12,987 nt of DNA from CADCTB01 sp038214685. GTDB lineage: Bacteria > Actinomycetota > Acidimicrobiia > Acidimicrobiales > AC-14. The notes beneath the pieces are model-generated. The model was not told the DNA's origin. It saw only the letters and a list, made by a program, of their open reading frames with translations, and ran no database searches. Below are positions 7,292 to 12,987 of the stretch, piece by piece (positions within the stretch are counted from its first letter, which is position 1; the number at the start of each line of letters is the position of its first letter). Made by a program: the position numbers and the translations under genes. The DNA lies in the NCBI GenBank assembly GCA_038214685.1, contig JBBQRO010000091.1, forward strand, positions 1 to 12,987. The letters are read 5' to 3'.

Positions 7292-8551
7292 TCATTGGAC
7301 CGGCCGCCCCTCCTGATGGAGCGGATCGACATCCGCCGCATGAGGTGGGATGGGCGTCGATTCGGGAGTCGCCCGGCGAAGCAAGGTCATCCAGATCGGT
7401 ATGCTCACGACTGCACCGCAGGCCAAGGGAAGAGCTGCCCCAACCGCGCTGCCCGAGCTGGAACCGACCAGCACGGCGAAAAGTGCCGCAGCCGTGATAC
7501 CGGCGCGCCACCAGACGCCCGACGTCTGGCCCAGCTTCTTGCGCAGAACGAATGCCGGGCCAGCGGCCACCGCAGTGGCTATTCGTTGAAGAGCGAGGAT
7601 TGGCAGGATGGCTCTCGTTAGCGGCCACGTCTCACCGAGCAGCTGCCCGCCGAGAGAGTCGCCGATCAGTAGGAAGGGGAGGCATGCGACAGCAACCAGC
7701 CCACCAAGAAGAACCCCGATTCTTACGCCCAGCATGCGGAGGGCAGCGTTGTCCATGACTGCCCGAAGGCGTGTCACCACCACTTGTTGTGCCGCGCCGA
7801 GCAGCACCGACGCCGCACCAAGAAGGCTCGCCGCCCCGCGGAGGACGCCGGCCAACTCGACGCCGCCGGTGATCGGAGCGACCAGGATGGCCAGCTGAAG
7901 CGATCCCGATGCGATGAGGTACTCAAGACCCCAATGCCACACCCTTCTGGGAGGACTGGAAAGGCCTGCGGATGTGAGACGTCGAACAGCAACGCCCCCC
8001 GCAAGTGCGGAGGCTATGGCCCCGACGGTCCATGAGAGGGCTGCCCCGGTGGCAGAGCCCCACGCTATGCCTAGGACGATGAGCTGTGTGGCTAGCCATA
8101 GCAAGTCTAGCCCTGCGGCAAGTTGCCATCTCGAAAGACTGATGAGGACCCACCGGGCGCCGTCTTGAACGACGGCGCAGACAGCGCCTACTGCGAGTAT
8201 CGATGCGGTTGCCGTAGGACCGCCAAGAGCCAAGACGACGATCACGATGGTGACGCCGACCCCGAGCCCGGTGAGCGCGGCATCGGCGAGCATCCGTTGG
8301 GCCGAGGTTCGCGACAGGTCGCCGTGGACGACCGCAGGCTCGAACGAGTAACCCCGAAGCCCAGCCACGGCGAGTGCCAGGAGCGCCAGCCCCAAGGCTA
8401 CGGCGGCGAAGTCCCGCACCGGCAGAGCCCGGGCAAGCTGCAGAGTGACGAGGAGGTTCGTCCCCGCATTGACCGCCTGTGAGACCCCTGCCCAGGCCAG
8501 GTAGCGGTGGCCAGATGTCCGCTTGTACGCTGCGCGGACGGATCCAGTCAC
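7292..8551 (-). CDS. wzx: Polysaccharide flippase-like membrane protein (Wzx-like)
   Basis: With a GTG start at 8551 the protein has 419 residues and about 12 hydrophobic helices. The first is preceded by VRAAYKRTSGHRYLAWAGVS. The spacing and the Ala/Leu/Gly-rich helices match the MOP-superfamily exporters that flip undecaprenyl-linked repeat units. The frame stays open to a TTG at 8659, but the extra 36 residues are polar and Pro-rich with no ribosome site. That longer start would also leave only 28 bases to the divergent sulfotransferase gene, so I prefer the shorter form. Like most Wzx proteins it has no catalytic motif, so the assignment is by topology and by its place directly upstream of the polymerase. 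A non-polysaccharide MATE-type exporter cannot be ruled out. Confidence 0.7.
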   Translation of the reverse strand: MTGSVRAAYKRTSGHRYLAWAGVSQAVNAGTNLLVTLQLARALPVRDFAAVALGLALLALAVAGLRGYSFEPAVVHGDLSRTSAQRMLADAALTGLGVGVTIVIVVLALGGPTATASILAVGAVCAVVQDGARWVLISLSRWQLAAGLDLLWLATQLIVLGIAWGSATGAALSWTVGAIASALAGGVAVRRLTSAGLSSPPRRVWHWGLEYLIASGSLQLAILVAPITGGVELAGVLRGAASLLGAASVLLGAAQQVVVTRLRAVMDNAALRMLGVRIGVLLGGLVAVACLPFLLIGDSLGGQLLGETWPLTRAILPILALQRIATAVAAGPAFVLRKKLGQTSGVWWRAGITAAALFAVLVGSSSGSAVGAALPLACGAVVSIPIWMTLLRRATPESTPIPPHAADVDPLHQEGRPVQ

Positions 8552-8687
8552 CGGCCGCTCAAGGACGATCTTTGACGGTTTGCACGGAGGCGACGGTACC
8601 GCACGCTCCGCCAGGTGAGGCCCAGCGGTAGATCGGGGACGTCTGGAGGCCTGCCCCAAACAACATCGAACCCAAGCAGGTCATCAG

Positions 8688-9560
8688 ATGGTAAGGCCGA
8701 TCGTCGTCTGCGGAGCCCAGAAGAGTTGCAGCACGTCGTTCGCCGCGGCACTGGCAGAACATGAGGGTGTCCTCATGCACTCGCTCGAGTGTCTGTCCCT
8801 TGAGCGTGGGAAAGGATTGTCCGCTTGGGCCTTAGGCCGACAGGCTGACCGTTTGCGCGACCACTCAAAGGCTCTTTGCGTTAAGCGGCCGGAGTTCCTT
8901 CATGTTCCGGAGGTGGGGCGGCGTGCCGCCGAGGTTTTCCAGGGCGGAGTTGCGGTCGTGATCCTCCGAGAACCCGTCGCGCGATTTGGATCCGCATTCC
9001 ACCACTATCGTCATTTTGGGCTCGTTTCAGATCCATCATCGAGCATGTACCTCCAGCGCTGGATGCGCGGCGAGCACTCCTCGCGCGACCTTTGGGCGCA
9101 GCCAGCGAGCTTCTCCTTCTACGGTGCCGCTCTCGAGCGCCTCGGGGAGGTATTCGCCGACCGTCTCGAGGTGTTCTTTCAGGACGAGGTCGTGGCCGAC
9201 CCTTCCAGGTGTTTGCGCGCCGTATGGCGTGCCGCTGAGCTTCACCCGGACGCCGCGGGTCGATCTGCGAAACTTCCCCGGTTGAACGTCGGGTCGACCT
9301 CGCTCACGCCGAGCCGGGTCGGGATGATTGGCGGGGTCCTCGGAGTCAGGCGGTCACGGTTCGGCACGGTTCTCCCTCGTCGCCGACCCCTGCGAAACGT
9401 TGGGAGCGCCATCCTGACATTGCCATCGGCCTACATGGCGCCCACCTGCCAATCGGCACCCTCCGCCACCGCGGAGTTCACTGCGCTACTGCGAACCGAC
9501 CTCGCAAGGGTCGAACGGCTCCTCGGCAGATCGGTACCGGCTGGCTGGCTCAAACCGTAG
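8688..9560 (+). CDS. Sulfotransferase (PAPS-dependent)
   Basis: The 290-residue protein starts with VVCGAQKSCSTSFAAAL, in which GAQKSCSTS (9-17) is the 5'-phosphosulfate loop of PAPS-dependent sulfotransferases. VILREPVARFGSAFHHY (91-107) is the 3'-phosphate loop, with Arg94 and Ser102 in the expected places. Length and spacing fit carbohydrate sulfotransferases. It is the only + strand gene inside the - strand glycan run: it diverges from the flippase, and its last 11 bases overlap the end of the GT2 gene tail to tail. The ATG at 8688 has a modest AGCAGG upstream. In this position a sulfated surface glycan is the natural inference. Acceptor unknown. Confidence 0.8.
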   Translation: MVRPIVVCGAQKSCSTSFAAALAEHEGVLMHSLECLSLERGKGLSAWALGRQADRLRDHSKALCVKRPEFLHVPEVGRRAAEVFQGGVAVVILREPVARFGSAFHHYRHFGLVSDPSSSMYLQRWMRGEHSSRDLWAQPASFSFYGAALERLGEVFADRLEVFFQDEVVADPSRCLRAVWRAAELHPDAAGRSAKLPRLNVGSTSLTPSRVGMIGGVLGVRRSRFGTVLPRRRPLRNVGSAILTLPSAYMAPTCQSAPSATAEFTALLRTDLARVERLLGRSVPAGWLKP

Positions 9561-10371
9561 ATGTCCCCCGCGTATTCGAGCTGCTCAGCCTCCTGTGCAG
9601 TCCCGTCGACAGGCCCGAGAACTCCCATGGGTACTTCCTCGCTAGCCGCAACATGCTGCGCCAGTGGTGGCGTACGGCAGGATCGCCGACTTCCGCGAGA
9701 TGGGCGCTCGACCGCTCATAGGCGTGGTCGGCCCAGACCCCTTCGAGCTGCTCCACCAAGAAACCGCATTGCCGGTAGCGCCAGCAAAGGTCGACATCCT
9801 CGCAGTACAGGAAGAACCGTTCGTCGAACCCGCCAACGGCCAGGAAGTCCCGTCGGCGCACCATGAGGGCAGCGCCAAGCACCCAGTCCGGGTAGGGCGT
9901 CCAGCTCGTGTCGCGGGCGTTAACCGGCCCGCGGCCGACTCGCCGGATCAGCTGGCTGCCGAGGGTGGGGAAGGGTCGGGCGGCAAGTTGCTCGCTCCCG
10001 TCGAGGTTCCGCAGCCGAGGCGCCACAACGCCGACCTCCGGCCGGTTCTCCAGCCGCTGCCTCAGCGCAGCCACGGCCTGGAGGTCAATGCGCACGTCGG
10101 GGTTGAGCACGAGGACGTGTGCCACCTCGGGGGATAGCGCCGCCACGCCACGGTTGACGGCGGCCCCATATCCCAGGTTCGCCGGCAGCCTCAGCACGTC
10201 GATCCCCCATGCTGCACAGGCATCGGCCGAGCCATCGGTTGACGCGTTGTCCACCACGACCATAGGGATCAACTTCGAGACCGCTCGAGCGAACAGCCTG
10301 AGCGGTACGGCTGAGTTGTACGACACGACCACGGCGCAGAGAGCGGAGGTGGCGCTGAGGGGCGTGTTCAC
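9550..10371 (-). CDS. Family-2 glycosyltransferase (rhamnosyltransferase-like)
   Basis: I choose the GTG at 10371, giving 273 residues. It overlaps the stop of the preceding gene as GTGA, and GAGG lies 5 bases upstream, whereas the longer frame to 10410 has no such site. The GT-A fold is plain: VVSYNS (15-20), VVDNASTDGS (39-48), LNPDV (89-93) as the metal-binding DxD-type site, and GFDERFFLYCEDVDLCWRYR (181-200), whose ED pair holds the catalytic base. This pattern is typical of WbbL/GlfT-like inverting transferases that add rhamnose or galactofuranose to a lipid-linked acceptor in the cytoplasm. The donor is not certain. The gene ends tail to tail against the sulfotransferase, overlapping by 11 bases. 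Confidence 0.83.
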   Translation of the reverse strand: MNTPLSATSALCAVVVSYNSAVPLRLFARAVSKLIPMVVVDNASTDGSADACAAWGIDVLRLPANLGYGAAVNRGVAALSPEVAHVLVLNPDVRIDLQAVAALRQRLENRPEVGVVAPRLRNLDGSEQLAARPFPTLGSQLIRRVGRGPVNARDTSWTPYPDWVLGAALMVRRRDFLAVGGFDERFFLYCEDVDLCWRYRQCGFLVEQLEGVWADHAYERSSAHLAEVGDPAVRHHWRSMLRLARKYPWEFSGLSTGLHRRLSSSNTRGTSTV

Positions 10372-11504
10372 CGGCACCTCGCGATGATCGCAGCGACGTT
10401 CGTCGCACACCCGGCACTGGTGTACGAGGCCTCGACGCGTCGCCGAGCTGACTCCGTCATGGCCCGCAGTTCGTCAGGCGCCAGCCGCAGCGCGCGGTCC
10501 ATCGCGCCGGCGAGTCCTTTCTCGTCTGCGACCTTGTAGAGAAGGCCGGTCACCCCGTGCTCGACGACCTCCGCCGGGCCACCGACATCGGGGACGAGCG
10601 CCACGAGGCCGCAGGCCATGGCCTCCAGCACCGTGCGCCCGAATGGTTCGGGCTGGATCGAACTCTGGACGACCGCGAGCGCACCGGCGTACATCTCTGA
10701 CTGGTCGGTAATCGGCCCGACCATTTTTGCCCCCTCCGTGCGGGCGACCAAGGGTTGGAGAACCTCGGCCACCCATTGCCGGTCTGCCGCGGTGGTGGCT
10801 TCGCCGATGAGCTGAAGCTGCGCAGACTGATGTTGAGTTCGCACCTTCGCAAACGCTCGTACAGCTAAGTCCTGCCCCTTCCACGGCGTGAATCGGCCCG
10901 GCAAGATGAGCAGCGCGGACGGAGGGTGCGCGACCGTATGCCGCGTGAAGTTGCTGAGCTCGATCCCGTCAGGCACGACGACGACCCCCCGACCCAGGGT
11001 GTGTGCGATGCCCCGTCCGAAGAGCGAGGTGCCCACGGCTCGGGAGATGACGATCACCGTGCCGGTGCTGCGCAGGAGGATACCAAGGGCGCGTCGCCAG
11101 ATCTGGCGGGTGCGCTCGATCTCGCGGACGTGCCATACGTGGGGCAAGCCCAACCGCCGGGCAAGGGCCGGCCCCTCGACGATGTGGCTGGTGTTGCTGT
11201 ACACGACGGTTGGTTCGAAATGCCGAGCGGCATCCAGGACGGCGGGGTGCGGGCGGTTGAGCCGGGCGGCGTACGCCAGGATTGTGCGTCTCGTCAGGCC
11301 CCGACGGAGGACGGCGAGCGGCGCCACCTCGACCGCGCTGCCGGCCGCCTCGAACAGCTGGACGGCGGGACCGTGCTCAGGAAGCAAAATGCACGTCCGC
11401 CAGCCGGACGCCTGCAATTGCCCTGCTAGGTCCACGAGCGCCCGCTCGGACCCGAAGATCTCGCTGCCGCTGTGAAGGAACAGGACCGTCGGCTTGACCG
11501 TCAT
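10368..11504 (-). CDS. Family-4 glycosyltransferase (retaining, GT-B fold)
   Basis: The 378-residue protein has the two Rossmann halves of GT4. The first half opens with VLFLHSGSEIFGSERALVDL (7-26), the usual glycine-rich acceptor-side loop, and holds VWHVRE (123-128). The second starts near LPGRFTPWKGQD (201-212) and carries the E-x7-E motif in PEPFGRTVLEAMACG (285-299; Glu286 and Glu294), then VGGPAEVV and GLLY. These enzymes act in the cytoplasm on lipid-linked oligosaccharides with nucleotide-sugar donors. It overlaps the FkbM gene by ATGA and the GT2 gene by GTGA, so the three are probably translated as a unit. It is intact, unlike the GT4 fragment at 1205-1500, to which it is not obviously closely related. 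Confidence 0.85.
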   Translation of the reverse strand: MTVKPTVLFLHSGSEIFGSERALVDLAGQLQASGWRTCILLPEHGPAVQLFEAAGSAVEVAPLAVLRRGLTRRTILAYAARLNRPHPAVLDAARHFEPTVVYSNTSHIVEGPALARRLGLPHVWHVREIERTRQIWRRALGILLRSTGTVIVISRAVGTSLFGRGIAHTLGRGVVVVPDGIELSNFTRHTVAHPPSALLILPGRFTPWKGQDLAVRAFAKVRTQHQSAQLQLIGEATTAADRQWVAEVLQPLVARTEGAKMVGPITDQSEMYAGALAVVQSSIQPEPFGRTVLEAMACGLVALVPDVGGPAEVVEHGVTGLLYKVADEKGLAGAMDRALRLAPDELRAMTESARRRVEASYTSAGCATNVAAIIARCR

Positions 11505-12421
11505 CCGGAGCGGCGGCGGATCGAGTAGAGAACGCCTACGTCGACAACGACATCGAAGCCGAGACGATCCAGACGGTCCTTGACGGCCGGCGGCATGGGA
11601 TCGTCAGACTCGACGGCGATGACGACGATGCGGTCCCAGACATCATCTGGCGCCGACTGCAGCACCGACCACTCGTTGCCTTCAATGTCGATCTTCAGGC
11701 CGATCCTCGAGGGCTTCGGGGCGTGCTGTCGGCATAGTTCTACCAGCGTCACGGTCTCCACCTCAAGGATCTCGCCGGTGAGCGCACGGCCCGAGACACC
11801 GGATCCAGGCTTCATCGTGTGCAGGCGCGGGTCCGTCGACCGGTGCAGTTGTACGAGCCTCCCTTCGGAGGGAGCCTCGACGACCCCCGCCCTGACGATC
11901 GTCGGAACGATCCCGTTCAGTGCGAGGTTTGCCACGAGCAACCTCTGGTTCTCAGGGTCCGGCTCGATGCTCACGATGGAGGCGTTTGGCGCCAGCCGCC
12001 CGGCGAGCACCGAGAAGTAGCCGGCGTTGGCGCCCACGTCGAAGACAACATCGACGGTCCCAGATGCCCAAGCTTCCAGGCGCTGATCGTAGGCCCGACC
12101 GAGCCACACCTCGTTGATCGTTCGCTGGTCGGCGCCCCCGAGGCGGGCGAGGAGTCGGGCCGACGCGCTTGTGCCGTCACAACGACACACGTCGAACGAT
12201 CGCAGGCCCCGGCGACCGGCGAGCCCAGCCCGATCGAGGAGAGCCAGCCACCACGGGCTGACGCAGCGAATGGTCCACAGAACGCGCTGTGCGACGACCT
12301 TCCACAGAGGGGCATGGCCCCGGAACAGCACCGTGTGACGGCTGGCCCCCCGCCCTCGCGAGTTGCTCTGAGGCTGATCATCGCTCAACTGGGTACCTGC
12401 GCACGCGCCTCGATGTCTCAT
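11501..12421 (-). CDS. FkbM-family methyltransferase
   Basis: This 306-residue protein contains the FkbM signature. It has motif I VVFDVGANAGYFSVLAG (125-141), IVSIEPDPENQRLL (149-162) for SAM ribose contact, and LKIDIEGNEWSVL (242-254), whose acidic run belongs to the active site. FkbM-type enzymes methylate hydroxyl groups of sugars or polyketides; within a glycan cluster O-methylation of a sugar is likely. About 120 residues precede motif I, on the long side; the first 30 are polar and the true start could be further in. It is the first gene of the - strand run. GGAAG lies close before the ATG. A fragment of a different FkbM gene is found at 12849-12986. Confidence 0.8.
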   Translation of the reverse strand: MRHRGACAGTQLSDDQPQSNSRGRGASRHTVLFRGHAPLWKVVAQRVLWTIRCVSPWWLALLDRAGLAGRRGLRSFDVCRCDGTSASARLLARLGGADQRTINEVWLGRAYDQRLEAWASGTVDVVFDVGANAGYFSVLAGRLAPNASIVSIEPDPENQRLLVANLALNGIVPTIVRAGVVEAPSEGRLVQLHRSTDPRLHTMKPGSGVSGRALTGEILEVETVTLVELCRQHAPKPSRIGLKIDIEGNEWSVLQSAPDDVWDRIVVIAVESDDPMPPAVKDRLDRLGFDVVVDVGVLYSIRRRSG

Positions 12422-12445
12422 CGTCTTCCGGCCGGTCGGCGGTCG

Positions 12446-12451
12446 AGAATA
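12446..12451 (-). promoter_or_regulatory. Candidate -10 element (TATTCT) for the - strand glycan run
   Basis: Read on the - strand, TATTCT lies 24 bases before the ATG at 12421. It fits the TAnnnT -10 form and is one of few AT-rich hexamers in the area. No convincing -35 is found 16-19 bases upstream, so confidence is low. Confidence 0.25.
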
Positions 12452-12606
12452 GCCAACGGTCCTCAGTGGGCTTGCCGAAAGCGCAAACGTAACGTTCAGG
12501 TCGCTTCGCGCGGAGCGCGCGAGGATCCACCACAGAGCGCGCGCGGTGGGGTCGATTGCTTCTGTGGGGTTGGCCGCGCGGGTTCACCTCTTTCCCCGTC
12601 GAGCTC

Positions 12607-12712
12607 GGCGCCCACCACCGTCTTCGCCCGGGGTACGCTCTCCAACGGCACCTCGGCCTCGGTCTGGGTGTACCCGGCGTCGCCCTCAAGCGCTCGAGTA
12701 GGCTGGGCACGT
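12607..12712 (+). pseudogene. Remnant of a third copy of the wall-anchored protein gene
   Basis: In one frame it reads TTVFARGTLSNGTSASV, matching TIFARGTLNGRSASV of the two intact copies. In the next frame it reads GVALKRSS, matching the membrane-tail end GGVALKRSSRR. The piece between (end of the domain, Gly run and LAxTG signal) is gone. Both edges of the loss share gcctcggtct (here 12656-12665; in copy 1 at 926-935 and at 1083-1092). The N-terminal half is also absent. No product is expected. It sits about 60 bases before the GDP-fucose synthase fragment. Confidence 0.72.
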
Positions 12713-12760
12713 CGTCCAGGTTCAGTTGCCTGGCCGGCGGTCCCCCGGGCCTCACGACCT

Positions 12761-12764
12761 GGAG
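12761..12764 (+). promoter_or_regulatory. Ribosome binding site GGAG of the truncated GDP-fucose synthase gene
   Basis: GGAG is followed by 6 bases and the ATG at 12771. It shows that 12771 was the genuine start of the now truncated gene, even though the frame is open further upstream. Confidence 0.6.
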
Positions 12765-12770
12765 CACGAC

Positions 12771-12848
12771 ATGACCGAGAACCCCAGGGACGCCCGGATC
12801 TACGTCTCTGGCCACCGCGGCCTCGTCGGTGCCGCGATCTTGCGCAGA
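12771..12848 (+). pseudogene. fcl: GDP-L-fucose synthase, 5' fragment only
   Basis: The first 26 codons read MTENPRDARIYVSGHRGLVG followed by AAILRR. IYVSGHRGLVGAAI is the highly conserved NADPH-binding start (GxxGxxG) of GDP-4-keto-6-deoxymannose epimerase/reductase, which makes GDP-L-fucose for surface glycans. Similarity stops near 12848, where sequence of an FkbM gene on the opposite strand begins. The catalytic Ser-Tyr-Lys residues and more than 90 percent of the usual ~310-residue enzyme are missing, so it is inactive. It shows that a fucose-making gene once followed the third wall-protein copy. Confidence 0.72.
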
Positions 12849-12986
12849 ATACGATCGGCGAGCTTGTTGAGCTCGACGTTCTCGACCGCCCGGACACTCG
12901 TGGTCGTCGACGGCTCGAAGGCTACGATGTCCACCCCCTCTGTCTCAGATGCCCACAGGGAGTAGACGCCGATGTTGGCGCCGACA
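12800..12986 (-). pseudogene. FkbM-family methyltransferase, truncated fragment
   Basis: On the - strand the frame entering from the right edge reads DVGANIGVYSLWA, VDIVAFEPSTTT and VENVELNKLADRI. These are motif I, the SAM-ribose strand and the next helix of FkbM methyltransferases. Homology ends near 12849; the frame then continues antisense through the GDP-fucose synthase fragment and stops at 12800-12802. The downstream half of the domain, including the K-x-D-x-E-G block, is absent, so the product would be inactive. The upstream end lies outside the window. It differs from the intact FkbM gene at 11501-12421 and is not a simple copy of it. Confidence 0.7.
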
Positions 12987-12987
12987 T

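Larger units (their letters stand above)
12422..12770. other. Gene-poor region upstream of the FkbM gene
   Basis: No complete gene is supported here. The left part (12422-12606) should contain the promoter of the - strand run and an unassigned stretch. A 7-bp perfect stem (12506-12512 with 12516-12522, loop GAG) is present but has no T-run on either strand, so it is not called a terminator. The right part holds the wall-protein remnant listed separately and the leader of the GDP-fucose synthase fragment. Confidence 0.5.

Noticed and set aside
8552..8687. Divergent promoters between flippase and sulfotransferase
   Set aside because: A TTGACG occurs at 8572-8577, but no -10 lies at a proper distance (taccgc at 19 bases does not fit), so no promoter is called.
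12506..12522. 7-bp GC hairpin as a terminator
   Set aside because: No T-run follows on either strand, and it lies upstream, not downstream, of the - strand genes.
12378..12815. 145-codon - strand open frame covering the gene-poor right region
   Set aside because: It runs antisense through the wall-protein remnant and overlaps the start of the FkbM gene. No motif was recognised and no ribosome site seen.
1..12987. CRISPR array, tRNA, rRNA or insertion sequence
   Set aside because: No regularly spaced repeats with unique spacers, no tRNA-like or rRNA-like blocks and no transposase were seen. The rearrangements at both ends have no visible transposon remains.

Overview
The window is GC-rich throughout, with strong G/C bias at third codon positions. 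It carries a cell-wall transpeptidase end, signal-peptide proteins ending in an LAxTG-type sortase signal, and a Wzx/Wzy-type surface-polysaccharide locus. This suggests a high-GC actinobacterium; Acidimicrobiia or a relative is possible but is only an impression from gene content.

Left end (1-2493, + strand): the C-terminal end of a class A penicillin-binding protein with a long Thr/Pro/Gly/Ala-rich tail, then a small secreted wall-anchored protein (533-1156, sorting signal LVRTG). Next is a broken 5' piece of a family-4 glycosyltransferase (about 1205-1500), a decayed second copy of the PBP tail (about 1527-1800), and a second wall-anchored paralogue (1897-2493, signal LARTG). Bases 167-1132 and 1527-2470 form a direct duplication.

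Middle (2490-12421): a surface-glycan cluster. A putative sugar O-methyltransferase (+) starts on the stop codon of the second wall protein. The rest is mostly on the - strand, read from right to left: FkbM-type methyltransferase, GT4 glycosyltransferase, GT2 glycosyltransferase, then (interrupted by a + strand sulfotransferase) a Wzx-like flippase, a Wzy-like polymerase, an O-acetyltransferase, a class I methyltransferase and a second O-acyltransferase. Several of these - strand genes overlap by 4 bp (ATGA or GTGA), which indicates translational coupling. Together they could assemble a repeat unit (GT2, GT4), flip it (Wzx), polymerise it (Wzy) and decorate it with methyl, acyl and sulfate groups. 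No initiating sugar-phosphate transferase or export/length-control gene is visible here.

Right end (12422-12987): a graveyard. It holds a remnant of a third copy of the wall-anchored protein gene, followed with a good ribosome binding site by only the first ~26 codons of a GDP-L-fucose synthase. That fragment runs head-on into a 3'-truncated FkbM methyltransferase fragment on the opposite strand.

The most notable pattern is that all three wall-protein copies sit immediately before the 5' end of a different glycan gene (a broken GT4, an intact sugar methyltransferase, a broken GDP-fucose synthase). I infer that this repeated gene is a recombination boundary at which glycan genes are exchanged.
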